Source of the DNA: Nymphaea colorata
Lineage: Eukaryota; Streptophyta; Magnoliopsida; Nymphaeales; Nymphaeaceae
Direction: 5' to 3'
Assembly (NCBI RefSeq): GCF_008831285.2
Contig: NC_045138.2
Location: 8,337,205-8,401,204, forward strand
DNA length: 64,000 nucleotides
Part shown: positions 1 to 11,789 of the stretch, in pieces
How positions within the stretch are numbered: the first letter of the stretch is position 1
Layout of the letters: each line of letters begins with the position of its first letter
Notes under the pieces: generated by a model
What the model was told of the DNA's origin: nothing
What the model saw: the letters and a program-made list of their open reading frames with translations, nothing else
The model's database searches: none
Position numbers and translations under genes: made by a program

Positions 1-926
1 TCAGGCATACCCTTGTAGCATATGAGGGAAGCTTGACATTTTTAGATGATTTTTTCTATGTTGAGACCACTTCATGGACGTGGACTTTTATGTGCCACTG
101 ACATGAGATTATGAATGTGTTTAAGATTGTTCAATTATGAACATGTTTGAGCATTCGATAGTTTATCCATTTTCTGACGAATTCTTGAGTTTCATTGCAT
201 TGTGGTTGTTCTTCTTCGTATAATTCGCCATTGGCATGACAAACTAGTAAGTGCTTTTCTATCTTGAGTGTGTTTGTATGGATGTGGGGGTTTCTTCATG
301 TCAAGGAAATTGATTTTTCAATTATCTTTTCTATTTTGATCACCATGATATTGAAGGGAGCTAAAACAACTTCATGCATCATTACTTAAGAAGTTTTTTA
401 GCTCGGGATTCATAGTGGCATCAAAAGTGAATAAACTGTGGTTGCATTTGGGGAGGTGGATGGGTGGAACATGGCTGTAATATGGTTGTTGATGAAAACT
501 TTATTGGTCATTGTTTTGAGTCGTTAAGACCAACGGAAACTTGTGTTCCTTCTATGAAAGCTACTTGGGTAGATCGCTTGAATCATACTAGAGATGTTTC
601 TCATGATAAAGAGAGCAAGTCCAATAAATGTTGAAATAAAGTATCATGCAGCCTCACCTAAAAAGATAAGAGATTATCTTGTAGAAACACTCAACTTGTA
701 TTGCCAAATCTGACCACTAACTCTTGCTAGGGCTTCTTCTTTTGATTTTTTTTTTTTGTATCTATGGAAACAAGTTATACAAGAGGTGACTCTTATTCAA
801 AAGGACAAGGGGGAAACTTAGTACCAAATTTTTGGTAGTCCTTGGTAGAGCTTATTCATGATTTCATGCCAAACCCAATGAACGAACAAATAGGTGGTCC
901 TTTTGGAAACAAAGGAACGTCGGCCA
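1..926. other. Unassigned sequence left of the retrotransposon stack
   Basis: AT-rich sequence with no open frame of useful length and no domain I recognise. It contains a T-run near 745-757. It may be older transposon debris or ordinary spacer; I see no basis for choosing. Confidence 0.4.
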
Positions 927-1152
927 TGGTATCTATTCCTCTAATTATGGAAAGTATATGAGCACCAAAGGTAAATGTGATTCTAACATAAAACAAAGGC
1001 AGGTGAATATGGTGAGTGTTGATTTGCCCTATGTTGTTGAGGTACACCCAGTGGTCGAACTACGTTAAATGCATTATTCTCCTCTTCCTTCTCTTGTTTC
1101 GATCCTCTCTTGCTTTTTTTTTTTTTGTTATTTTGATATGCTACTAGATCCA
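927..1152 (+). repeat. 5' LTR of the outer Copia element (approximate)
   Basis: Matches in order the composite right LTR at 9926-9961 plus 14065-14121 plus 14498-14627. The right-hand limit is set by where similarity fades, just before gag, and could be off by some tens of bases. Confidence 0.6.
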
Positions 1153-1189
1153 AAGGATGATATTGCTTCTTTTGCTGTTTTGAGTATGG

Positions 1190-1956
1190 TGTCAATCAAC
1201 AGCTCCTCATTCCCTGCTCTTCGGCTCCTAACACCTTTCAGCACTTTCTCTCAATCAAGTTGAACTCTAACAACTATATTCTTCGGGTATCAATTGTGAC
1301 CTCTATTAATCTTGTACAACCTGGAAGGGTTTGTCAATGGATCAAAAGAGCAGATTGAGTGTCAAAGACAATGAATCTGTTTCAAACCTGGTTATATTGA
1401 TTGGCATCAATGAGACCAGCTGCTCCTTAGCTGCCTTATATCATCCCTATCCGAGCACATACACTCTCTAATTGATTGGCCAAAGACCTCTTATGAAGTA
1501 TGGCGACCATGAAGGATGCCATGCTGCCTGGTCAAGTGCTCACATCATGCAGCTCAAAGAATAATTGCAATGTTTGAAGAAACGGAGCAAGTCTGTTAGT
1601 GAATATATTTATAAAGCCAAATCATAGCCTGTCATCAAAAATTGCCAACAAAAGGGTTAAAGACGAAGATCTTATTTTGTATATTCTTCACCCACTTCCC
1701 ACTGATTATGTCTCTTTGAGAGTTTCCATTACTACCCACGTACATCCTATCTCCATGACTGAACTTTATAGTCTTTTACTTATGTATGAGGCCTTTTTTG
1801 GAGAAGATGAAGCCAATGATCAAGCCGTAGAATCTCAAGTGGAATCTATTACCACTCAAAGGTCAACTACAACGGTGGAGGCAGTGGGTACTCACATGGT
1901 ATTGGCCATGGACGAGGCTTCTATAAAGAGTGAACAATGTCAACAAGTTGTGTGCT
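1190..1956 (+). pseudogene. Outer Copia gag remnant
   Basis: Translated pieces resemble plant Copia Gag (UBN2/Retrotran_gag type). A KLNSNNYIL-like N-terminal motif lies near 1258-1285. A longer open stretch at 1599-1958 carries the conserved region with LPTDYVSLR and a helical acidic segment. The frame breaks between these pieces. The fragment ends in the first half of a CCHC zinc knuckle, cut by the inner element; the second half resumes at 5712. One codon of the knuckle is now a TAG stop. Confidence 0.7.
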
Positions 1957-1961
1957 AGTTC

Positions 1962-2340
1962 TATTAAGACCTCGTATGAAGGTTTTAGAGGCCTCTAAAG
2001 CTTCTTGAAGCTAGCCCCATGCAACCATCAGAAACAAGTGTGCATCAGAAGAATATCAGAGTTGATTTCCTTGTAACAACTTTTGCTCACCTGTATAGGC
2101 ACATTTGTCCATTCTATTGAGATTTTTTTTTTTTGTTGCTAAGTTTATCGTTTGAATATAAGCATAACCATTCTTTAATAATAGCAGTAATAGAAAACTA
2201 TTTTATTGCCCTCTCGGTTCATAGCTCTATTTTAGCGTTCTTTGTTTCTAATCTTTGTTTGATTTTTTATCTTATTTCTGCTTTATTTTCTTAGAGTGTG
2301 GTGCTATCTACAGCTCCTTCTATCTCCTAGGGAGTTGATA
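1962..2340 (+). repeat. 5' LTR of the inner Copia element
   Basis: 379 bp direct repeat of 5325-5706, visibly diverged by substitutions and small indels. The left edge is fixed by the AGTTC target duplication. Confidence 0.85.
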
Positions 2341-2845
2341 CCTTCCTTTAGTTAATCTCAACGATGCCTTGTTGTTTCATCGACTCATGGCTGCAAAGGA
2401 TGACAACTCATCAAACACTTTGGAATGGTTCCAAACAATAATTTTGAATCTCTAGCTGATCTAATCTGTTCTTCCTTCATCAATCGGACAAATCTGGTGT
2501 GATTATAGTTTCACAACCTCTTAATGCACTGTTCAAAGAGATTCTTAATAGTGTTGTCTATGCAATTTCTGCTTGAGAAGTTTGGAAGGTGCAACATAAC
2601 GGTCCTCTCTTGGATCACCAATGCACTGTCCAAAATGATTTTTGATAGTGTTATCTCTGCAATTTCTACTTGAAAGGTTTGAAAGGATCTATGTAAGTGT
2701 TTCACACAAAGTGGTACACCTCATAACTCCTAGATCAAAACAGCAATGAACAAGCACATACATGATTCTCAATCTGTAGCAGTGTACTTTACGAAGCTTA
2801 AGCTGTACTAGGATGAGCTTGCTTCATATGATCCTCCACCTATTT

Positions 2846-3020
2846 ATACTTGTGGAGCAACGAAAACATATTCTAATCGTCAGAAGGAGGAAAAAGCCAT
2901 TCAATTTTTGAAGGAGTTGAATGACTCCTACAATACTATTCGAGGTGAGATCTTACTGATTGATCTATTACCTACTCTTAGAAAGTGTACTTTCCAATTC
3001 TACAAGAAGAAAACATAGGG
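2846..3020 (+). pseudogene. Inner Copia gag fragment
   Basis: One frame reads a typical plant Copia Gag core, including EEKAIQFLKELNDSYN and RGEILL, followed by a frame break. The rest of gag between 2341 and 3700 is too decayed to follow. Confidence 0.7.
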
Positions 3021-3889
3021 AGGCACATTTGGTCCTATCTTTAAAGCACATGAGTCTAATGTCCAATGTTAGAATCTCTCCTCCATTTAGAGAAAAAAGT
3101 TAGAGACGCCATCATGTGATATGAACTTATTGTCAAACACCTCGATATACTGGAGAATGTTGTCATAAGCTTCATGGTTATTCATTCTCAACATGAATAA
3201 TTCTTATTGAATAGATAAGAATGTGGTCATAAATCTGTTGTTATAGAAAAGAGCTCAGAACCAGCATTTGCTGCACCTGTTGCTCCTGCTTCGACTAATG
3301 GTGATTAGATCTATGCAGCCAATGTGTCTAAAACTAGCAAGGAGTTGCTCATTATTTTACAATGGAAGAGTAAGAACAACTTGTTCAACTTCTCAATCTA
3401 TCTCTTCAAGTAAATTTTGCAGGTCTCTCAATCTTTTTGAGTGACATCTGAATCATTGGCACGTGCCAATGATCACATAATTCAACTCTCTCAACCTTGT
3501 CTAATGTCATCAAACTTGAGAAACCATACTCCATTCGCTTGACTAATAATAAGTTGGTCTTCCTACTCACAAGGGAGTTGTTTCAATACATTCTTGTTTA
3601 CTCTATCCAATGTGTTATATGTTACCTAATTTAGGTTCAATATGCTTTCTGTCAGCAATTGCTTAAGTCTTCAAACTATGAGCTAATATTTAGTTTTTTT
3701 TGTTGTCTTCTGCAAGACTCGATGTCCAAGATGTTGATTGAAGTTGGTAACCTTTGAAGTAGACTATATTGTTTGGCTATCTCAGACAAGTCTGCAATAG
3801 TTAGTTCTCTACCAGTTTAACATGTCAAACATTCCTTAAGTGCTACTAGTTCAAACCTTTGAAATTTTACCTCAAACTTTGTGAATACA

Positions 3890-4670
3890 TATGGTATGAA
3901 CCTTGGTCCCTGGCACATGAGAGTGTGTCATCCCTTTGCATCTAGAAATAAGTTGTTTTCAGTCTGCTACCTATGAACAAGTTTTCTCAATGTTCATGTG
4001 AAGTGTGTTCAATGGCAAAGCAAAATAGATTGCCTTTTTGCAAGTGAAATTTCTCCTTCAAGAGCATTTGAACTTGTGCAATATGACATGTAGGGACCAT
4101 GGGCACATCAAGCAATGTCAGGTGCTCACTATTTCTTAATTTTTGTAGATGACTTTACCATATGGATATTTTTTATGAGGCATAAACATGAAAGAAAATA
4201 TAACCTGAAACAATGTGTTTAATTGGTAGAAATCAATTTAACACAACCATTTTGAATTGAGATCAAACAACGGGTTGGAGTTCAATTCTCAAGAGATGAA
4301 AATTTTTTACTAAATAAACAGTAATACAAGAATTGACATGTGTATATATGCCCCATCATAATGTAGTCAAATGAAAACACCGCTCACCTATGTCAGGTGC
4401 TTGAGCCATAAAATTTCAAGCAAATTTGCCAAATAATTTGTGCAGTGAATGTGTTCTAATTGTTGTATATCTAGTCAATCAAACTCCTTTCTTTTCTTTC
4501 ACAGAAAACTCCATTTTAACATCTTTTCAAAAGAAAACCAACACACTCACATTTGAAAGTTTTTGGTTTCCAATGTTTTGCGACCAACTTAAATTCTAGT
4601 GATAAGTTTGATAAAAGAGCATGGAAGTGCATGTTTCTTGGCTATCCATTGGAAAGGAAAGCATAACTAA
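3890..4670 (+). pseudogene. Inner Copia pre-integrase and integrase remnants
   Basis: The segment near 3905-4190 reads the pre-integrase end and the start of the integrase core, with a GAHYFLIFVDDFT-like motif after an FELVQYD segment. An unrelated or decayed stretch of some 350 bp follows. Near 4560-4665 the conserved C-terminal integrase motif resumes, with KRAWKCMFLGYP. Stops are present. Confidence 0.7.
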
Positions 4671-4789
4671 AACTATTTATAAATATTGGAGGAAGCCAGA
4701 TGCATGAATACAAGACCAGTTTGAATTCACATGGAACAATAGAAGTTCATATCTAAAACAAATAAAGATCTTTCAAAAAATCCAAAGGA

Positions 4790-5305
4790 TCAACTCGTTG
4801 TTGCATTAAGGATGGTAAGATATCATAAGCAAAACCTTGGACAATGGTTGTTACTTTCAGCAAGAAATCAATTTCAGATTAAGGCTTTTTGTGATGTTAA
4901 TTGTGGTACTTGTAGAGAATCAAGGAAGTCAATCACTGGTTTTTGCATCTTTTTGGGAAGAAAGTTGATTTCCTAGAGAAAAAAACAACCAATTGTATCT
5001 AGATCATTTGTTGAAGCCAAATAGTGGACTCCAGTAGATGTTGCTTGCAAAATGCTTTTTGCTGAAATCCTTATTGTGATATCTCCAAGTGTGTTTCTCA
5101 ACTCCAACTGAATATAACCACTATACAAATTTCAGTCAATCTTGTGTTCCATGAATGTATGAAACACATACAGATTGATTGTCATCTTGTTCAAAATTAT
5201 GTGTATATTTCATTCTTCAAACAAGTTGTAGATATATTTACCAAAGTCTTCGGTAAGAATCAATTCTCCTTTCTTAAAAGCAAATTGGGTTTACATGATT
5301 TATAA
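4790..5305 (+). pseudogene. Inner Copia RNase H remnant
   Basis: The frame reads the RNase H region in order: a cysteine-rich SRKSITGFCIFLG stretch near 4918-4960, the degraded SRSFVEAK motif (normally STEAEY) near 4998, a position equivalent to HECMKHIQIDCH near 5148, and the DIFTK-like end near 5230. Internal stops occur. It runs straight into the polypurine tract and the 3' LTR. Confidence 0.75.
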
Positions 5306-5324
5306 ACTCCTGTTTGAAGGGGAG

Positions 5325-5706
5325 TGTTAAGACTGCTTGGAAAGGATTTAGAGACTTCTTGAAGCTTCTTGAAGCTGACCCATACAACCATCAGAAACTA
5401 CTATGTATCAAAATAATATTAGAGCTTATTTTCTTGTGACAACTTTTGTTCACCTGTATAGGCACAACTGTAATTTTCATTCTACTGAGGTACTTGTTTG
5501 TTGGTAAATATATCTCTTGAATATAAGCATGATCATTCTTTAATAATAGTGCAAACATAAAACTATTATATTGATTTCTCAGTTCCGAGCATTACTTTAG
5601 CCTTCTTTATCTCTAATCTTTGTTTTGTTATGCTCTTTAGCTTCTATTTTGTTTTGTTAGAGTGTAGTTCTATCTTCAACACCTTCTATCTCCCAGGAAT
5701 TTTACA
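5325..5706 (+). repeat. 3' LTR of the inner Copia element
   Basis: 382 bp, partner of 1962-2340. Preceded by a polypurine tract and followed by the AGTTC target duplication at 5707-5711. Confidence 0.85.
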
Positions 5707-5711
5707 AGTTC

Positions 5712-7735
5712 TGTGATAAACTTGGACACACTGCTAAAATGTGCAGGCAAATATATAGTTAGAAAACTTAAATATTCCTCACATCTATAATGCTTCTACT
5801 TCCTATAACAATGGATATTACGTCTGGTACCTGAATTCAGGTGCTTCTCACCACATTACTCTTGATGTAAGTTCCTATCAATCAACTCATCCTATTTTTC
5901 GACTGATGTTGTTAAGGTAGGAAACAACACAGATTTAAATATTAAGCATACCAGTACTTCATCATTTAAAGTGAGAAATTTTAAATTGAATATGCATGAC
6001 ATTTTACATGTTTCTCCTATAACATAAAACCTTCTTTCTATGCATTATTTTGCTAAAAATAATAGTGTATTTTTTTGAATTTTATGCAAGAGAATGTAGA
6101 ATTAGAGATGCCAAAACTAGAGAGGAGCTATTGAGAGGCCAGTGAAAGATGGAATCTATGCCCTACACTTTCCTTCAAAGAGAAGGTTGTTTGCATTGGA
6201 GAGCGAGCAAGTCATGCCATCTGACATAATCATTTGAGTCATCCTAGTTTGAAGTTCATTGGTAGTGTTCTTAGCTTTTTTAAGTTACCTTTTTTTTTCC
6301 AACGTCACCGTTTGTTCTTCATGTCATGCCGCTAAAGTGCACAAGTTACCTTTCAGCCACTTTGATTATAGTAGACTAATACCATTAGAAATCATCTTTT
6401 AAGACGTGTGGGGGTCAACGTCTCTGCCAAGCATTAATGGACATCGTTTGCATGTACTCTTTGTTGATGCCTTGTCTAAATTCACTTGGTTGTTCTTTTT
6501 GAAGCACAAATATGATATGCTTACATTTAAAAACTGATTGAGAATGTGTTTGGAAAGAAAATCAAATATTTTCAAAGTGATTGTAGTGGGGAACATAAGG
6601 CTGGATGGCTACTTTGCCAAAGTAGGGACCAAACACCAATATTCCTACCCACAAACTCAAGAAGAGAATGGTGTTCTAGAACAGAAGCATAGGCATATAG
6701 TTGATATGGGGTTGACTCTTAGGGCTAATGGTAGCATACTGAAAAGGTTTTAAGCATTTGCTTTCTTCACTATGGCATTTTTAATAAATCATTTGCAGTG
6801 GAACTTAAAAATCAGAATCTTCTTGAAATTTTATTTAAAAAGGAATCTAATTACAAATTTTTTTAAAGACCTTTGGCTGTCTGTGTTTTCCAAACCTATG
6901 AGTGTATAGGTCAGACAAACTTGTCTATAGATCACAAGCTCATCTGTTTATGTGGTACACCAATAATCATCACAACTATTGGTGCATCAATCCTGATTCT
7001 CACAAGTTTATTGCTTGTTGAGATGTGATATGTAATGAATATGAGTTTCCCTTTTGCAAGAAGGATACTATAACTTCTCAAGAGCAAGTGGTCACTCCTC
7101 AACCTATTCTTGTACCTCAATGGATTCACTCAAATAAGAGTCACAGTTTTTAATATCATATTGAGCTGATTGTCACAGTGATGCTGCGTCTCCTTCTCAT
7201 GATAGACCTAACTCACAGCAGTAGGATCAAAGTCAGTCACTTGGTTTGAACCTCGAGGTTGATCTTGAAGAGATTCCACAATAACCTACACACCCTATGG
7301 TGACACTCTCAAATAGGTTCTCTTAGGCCATCATCACATTATGCTCTATCTAGTTGTCTAGTGCCTCAATTGCTTGAAGACAGAGAACCAAAATTTTTTT
7401 ATGAAGCCAATTATTTCCCTGAGTGGTGTGCAACTATGCAAGAAGAGCTTCAAGCTCTTGATAACAACAGGACATGGTCTCTGGTTCCTCACTCCCCAAA
7501 GATAAATATTGTTAGATGTTGATGGATGCATTGCATCAAATAGAATGGAACTCTTGAACATTATAAAGTGCACGTGGTAGCCAAAAGTTTTCATCAAGAG
7601 GGGTCGATTTCTTTGAAACTTTCAGCCTTTCACTAAATGAGGCACAATTGGGACCATCCAATCGCTTGCTTTAAGAGGGGGATGGATGAATAAGGCAAAT
7701 CAATGTCAACAATGTGTTCCTCAATGGAACACTTC
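5712..7735 (+). pseudogene. Outer Copia gag end, protease, integrase and start of reverse transcriptase
   Basis: The sequence resumes with the second half of the gag zinc knuckle (H and final C of CX2CX4HX4C). It then reads a protease with an NSGASHHIT motif near 5838 (the family has DSGAS, so the catalytic Asp is Asn here). A decayed pre-integrase region follows near 6180-6260, with integrase pieces near 6370-6760. The conserved start of the reverse transcriptase lies near 7381-7735 (EELQALDNNRTWSLVP, then an NNVFLNGTL motif). Many frame breaks and stops are present, so it is not functional. Confidence 0.7.
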
Positions 7736-8758
7736 CAATGAAGGATAGTTGGGAGTTAGGTTTCCCGACCATTTATTGACAAAAAATTGGTATGTACACA
7801 AAAAAAATACAAGGAATGTTGCGCAACAAATCCAGGAACTGAAAAAGAGAGGACACCAGTTACATGACACTGTCTCTGCTAGGACCTTACAAGAAGGACC
7901 AGGCCTTGGCCAAAATAAAAAGAGGAACAGCACATTAAAGTAACCAGGACCTGGGCACCAACAGACAACCATTACCCATGATCGTCAAAAATGATCCCCT
8001 GTGCCAAATTAAATTTTTTCCAATTTGAAGCGGGATCTCTTCATTGGAGACCTGTAAGCAACCAGCTGAAGGAGCCAAGTGATGCCATCTCTCCGGCCAA
8101 GATATGTTCCCATTTAAGATATTGATGAGGCGCCTTCTCCATCCAAGATTTTAACGATGATTCTGAGCCTAGAACTGTTCTGCACACCTAGCTGCAGAGC
8201 ATCTTCAAGGATAGAGAATTCACTTGTGCCATTCCCCGAAAAGTTTCTTTATGCCATTTAGAACTCAAATTATCATCACCTAGTAGAAAAAAGGAACCTA
8301 TCCACCTTTTCTTGTCCTAGGTGACTATCGACATACTTATCGAGGCTGGTTGATGGCCCTTATCAGGCACAATCGCTCCAAACCAAAGCCAAATTTTCAT
8401 CGTCAAACATTCTGCTTCTTTTCATTTAAGAGCACAGAACCCCTCTCAACAGCACTTCCAGATCAACGTACGCATGGATTGCCTATCTACTTGTGCACAA
8501 TCACCATGCATGATTCGACGAAGGGTTCTAGCTTTATCAAAATGACTAGTGACTTGTATCCATATTGTAGCAACCTCTCTGCACTTGGTGAATAAATGGT
8601 GAGAGCTCTCCTCCGCTCAAAGGCAGAGACAGCACTCATAGAGAAACCAGGCAGTTTTGGTCAGAGCCTTCAAGTTCCAAATTTCTTATCTCCATTCCTC
8701 CTTAGTGTCATTAGGACTTGTGGCTTCAAAGAGCACCCCCGCCCTCAACTTCTTGATT
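7736..8758 (-). mobile_element. LINE-like fragment inserted in the outer Copia reverse transcriptase
   Basis: The outer reverse transcriptase reading breaks after 7735 and resumes after about 8759. The bases at the two edges are near-duplicates (TCAATGGAACACTT at 7722-7735; TCCATGGAACACTT just before the resumption), as expected of a LINE-type target duplication. On the minus strand, about 8660-8540 reads a zinc-binding reverse-transcriptase tail (zf-RVT type), with a Cys-Leu-Cys pair followed by ESSHHLFTKC. No poly-A tail is visible at the expected left end. Identity as a LINE is inferred from this one motif. Confidence 0.5.
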
Positions 8759-9830
8759 CCCTCCATGGAACACTTACTGAAATAGTTTACATGGCCCAAA
8801 GGTTCATGGTTTCCCAACATCCTCATACATCTGTAAACTCCACAAAGCCCTGTATGGTTTGAAGGAGGCCATGGTTCCATCACCTAATCTTGATTCTTGG
8901 CAAATTAGGATTTGAAAGCTCCAAAACTAATCCATATTTATTGATTACGCATCACTGCGGTAGTGCTTATATATGCTGGTCTATGTTGATGATATTCGGT
9001 TCACAAGGAAATCACCCCAACTTGTTGACAAGGTTGTTAAGTTATTAAGAGAGTAGTTTACTTTGAAAGACCTTGGGAGATTTCTTTTTGGGTGGTCAAA
9101 ATTCTCAAAGAGCTATTCTCTTTATATGTAAAGACATTTTGGAAGTACTTGAAAAGGCGAAGATGCATGAATGTAAACCACCCATGACTCCAATGTGCTT
9201 AACATCCAAACTCTATGTTGGTGAGAGTGTTGATTTTGAAGGTCCTACTTTATTCAGGAGCATTGTAAGAGGCATGTAGTACCTGGCCGTGACCAGACCT
9301 GATGTGGCCTTCAACATCAGTAAAATATGTTAGTTTATGCATAAACCATCTATTTCTCATTGGTCTGTAGTCAAGAGAATTTTGAACTGAGATATTTGAA
9401 ATACACTATTCAATGGTCTTCAAGGCATGAAAGGACAAGTCAATGCATATCTATTCTGATGCTGACCGGGCTGGCTCTCCTGATTATCAGTAGTTCACTT
9501 CTAGATGCATTGTTTAGATTGGCCTTCATTTGGTCCTCTGGAGCTCAAAAAAAAACATGTTTCTCGTTTAAGCATAGAGGACGAGTATAGAAGAAAAGCT
9601 AACGCTGCTGCCTAGTTAACCTAAGTGCAATCTCTTTTGAGAGAAATGAAATTTGATATGCACGCTACACCAGTAATTTGGTGTGACAAGATCAGTGCCA
9701 ATTATCTGGTTGCTCAGCCAACCTTTCATTCTGGAAGCAAGCACATAAAAGTTGATGTGCACTTTGTTTGGGGATCAAATTGGTAAAAGCGTACTCAAAG
9801 TCTGCACTTCTCATCAAAGGTTAAAATCAC
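8759..9830 (+). pseudogene. Outer Copia reverse transcriptase end and RNase H
   Basis: After the interruption the frame reads CKLHKALYGLK near 8836, then a YVDD-like region near 8975. The RNase H follows: TRPDVAFNIS near 9295, a degraded SDAD motif near 9460, and later conserved blocks to about 9780. Frameshifts and stops occur throughout. It ends just before the purine-rich tract and the 3' LTR at 9926. Confidence 0.7.
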
Positions 9831-9961
9831 TAATGGTCTCCCAAAGCCTCTTGTGATCACTCAATTCAATAAGGTTTTTGTCAAGGTCAACCTCAAACCT
9901 TTGAAGTTTCACTTGAGGGAGGCAGTGAAAGATACTCCGACCAAATCTGATTATGGAAAGT

Positions 9962-10203
9962 TGTGAAGACTCGTGAGGATTGAGAGAGAGAGAGAGAGAG
10001 AGAAATTTCAAAATAAAATCTCACGCATATTCCATAGTTGATAATTCAGGATAATTATAGAGGGCAAGAGATAAGGAGGTTACAACAAAAAGTCAAGAGA
10101 TAAAAACGTAAATCAGATTCCAAAATAATAAGGGTTGTTACGTTTTTATCTCTTACAGATTTCGTCACTTCTAAATTTCAAAATTCAAACTCTTTCCTTA
10201 ACA
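9962..10203 (-). repeat. 3' LTR of the third Copia element
   Basis: 242 bp repeat, partner of 13827-14064, with a GA microsatellite near its left edge (9980-10003). Bordered on the left by AAAGT. Confidence 0.92.
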
Positions 10204-10811
10204 ATCTCCCGCAAGCTGAACGGCAGCTCTATGATGTTGAGACTGTTTCTAAAATCTGTGAACATTGTTCCTCCAAGAGCCTTTGTCATCCGATCCGCTA
10301 ATTGCTCTTTAGTTTGAATGAAATTCACTTGGATCTCACCCTTATTAACGTGATCTCTAACGAAGTGGAATTCCATTTCAACATGTTTGGTGCGAGCATG
10401 AAACACACGGTTTGATGCTAAGTATAGGGCTCCTATATTATCACACCATAAAATTGGTGCATCTGGTGATGGAACATTTAGCTCTTTTAGGAGAGATTTT
10501 AAGCATAGTATTTCTGCAGCAGCACAGGCTAAGGACTTGTACTTGGCTTCAGTGCTGGACCGAGCAATGGATTTTTGTTTTCTAGAAGCCCACAGGACAA
10601 CGTTATTTCCTAAGAGAGAAACAAAACCATCAGTCGACTTTCGATCTTCTAGACTTCCAGCCCAGTCTGCATCGACAAAGACATTCAATTGTAGTGAAGA
10701 TGATCGAGTCAAGCGAAGAGCATAATGACTAGTTCCTTTTAAATACCGAAGTATTCTTTTAACCATCATCCAATGAACAGTCTTTTGGAGAGTGCATGAA
10801 TTGACAAGCAC
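10185..10811 (-). pseudogene. Third Copia RNase H, largely intact open frame
   Basis: A 208-codon open frame covers the C-terminal part of pol. It reads LKGTSHYALRL, then the RNase H acidic residues in order: VDADWAG, STEAKY, WCDNIGA and LADRMTK. The four catalytic positions therefore look intact. In life this domain degrades the RNA strand of the RNA-DNA hybrid during reverse transcription. The last codons run into the LTR, as is usual for Copia. The start is arbitrary, because the frame upstream is lost. Confidence 0.85.
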
Positions 10812-11102
10812 GATTTACAGAAATGCAATATCTAGACATGTCAATGAAACATATTATAATGCGCCTATCACACTTTGATATAAGGTGGGATCCCAAAAAG
10901 AATCATCAGTAGCTGTAATAGGTTTAGTGATCACCATGGGAGATGTTGTGGGTTTGGCACTATCCATTTGAGCTTTGTGAAGAATGCAAATATGTAACTG
11001 TGTTGGCACATATATATCTCTCCTGGTCTTCGCTTGACCTCAATGCCTAAGAAATATGTTAAAGGACCAAGATCCTTAACTGAAAAGACTGAACCAAGTT
11101 GT

Positions 11103-11713
11103 TTAATAACATGAGAAATAAGAGATGGTATATCCGGTGATGATCATATCATCGACATAGACAAGAAGATAAAGTTGATGGCCGCCGCGGGAGTAAATAA
11201 ACAGGGATGCATCAGATTTAGAAGCAACAAATCCAATGCTGCGAAGAAAGCAGCTCAAGCGATGATACCATGCGCGCGGAGCCTGCTTGAGCCCATACAG
11301 TGCTTTGTCTAACTTGCATACATAATGAGGAAAGGTGGGATCTTGAAACCCCTTTGGTTGAGCCATATAGACATATTCAGAAAGATACCCATTAAGGAAA
11401 GCATTATCAAAATGAAGTTGTTGTAAAGACCAGCCAAAGTGAACTGAACGGCTAAAGAGAGTAATTTTGATGGTAGTTGGTTTAACAGTGGGACTGAAAG
11501 TTTCTTGATAGTCAATACCAGCCGTTTAAAGAAAACCCTGAGCCACAAGTCGAGCCTTATGCCTTGCGATAGAGCCGTCATGGTGACGTTTAATTTTATA
11601 TACCCATTTGGAACTGATAACATTGAAATTAGGTTGAGGTGGTACAAGATGTCAGGTTTTGTTTTTCTGCAATGCTGAAAACTATAATTGCATAGCTTGA
11701 CGCCAACACTCAA
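11103..11713 (-). pseudogene. Third Copia reverse transcriptase fragments
   Basis: The frame at 11103-11366 reads the central reverse transcriptase: [19 protein letters not shown], then the catalytic YVDD box ([12 protein letters not shown]). It is lost to a frameshift right after. Upstream, 11367-11713 (minus) shows degraded N-terminal reverse-transcriptase sequence in another frame. The palm carboxylates are present but the enzyme is split from RNase H and integrase. Confidence 0.85.
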
Positions 11714-11789
11714 AATGAATAGCCTCTTTAAACGTCCCTAGATCCTCTTGTGCAGTGGCAAAAAGCGCTTTCGGTTTTAAAGAAACCAG

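Larger units (their letters stand above)
1962..5706 (+). mobile_element. Inner Ty1/Copia LTR retrotransposon, inserted in the outer gag
   Basis: LTRs at 1962-2340 and 5325-5706 align along their length, starting TATTAAGAC and TGTTAAGAC and ending TTGATA and TTTACA. The five bases AGTTC flank the element on both sides (1957-1961 and 5707-5711). A polypurine tract (TTTGAAGGGGAG) ends at 5324. Internally I can read gag, pre-integrase/integrase and RNase H remnants, all in plus orientation and all broken. The reverse transcriptase is missing between about 4680 and 4790. The element cannot be autonomous. Confidence 0.85.
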
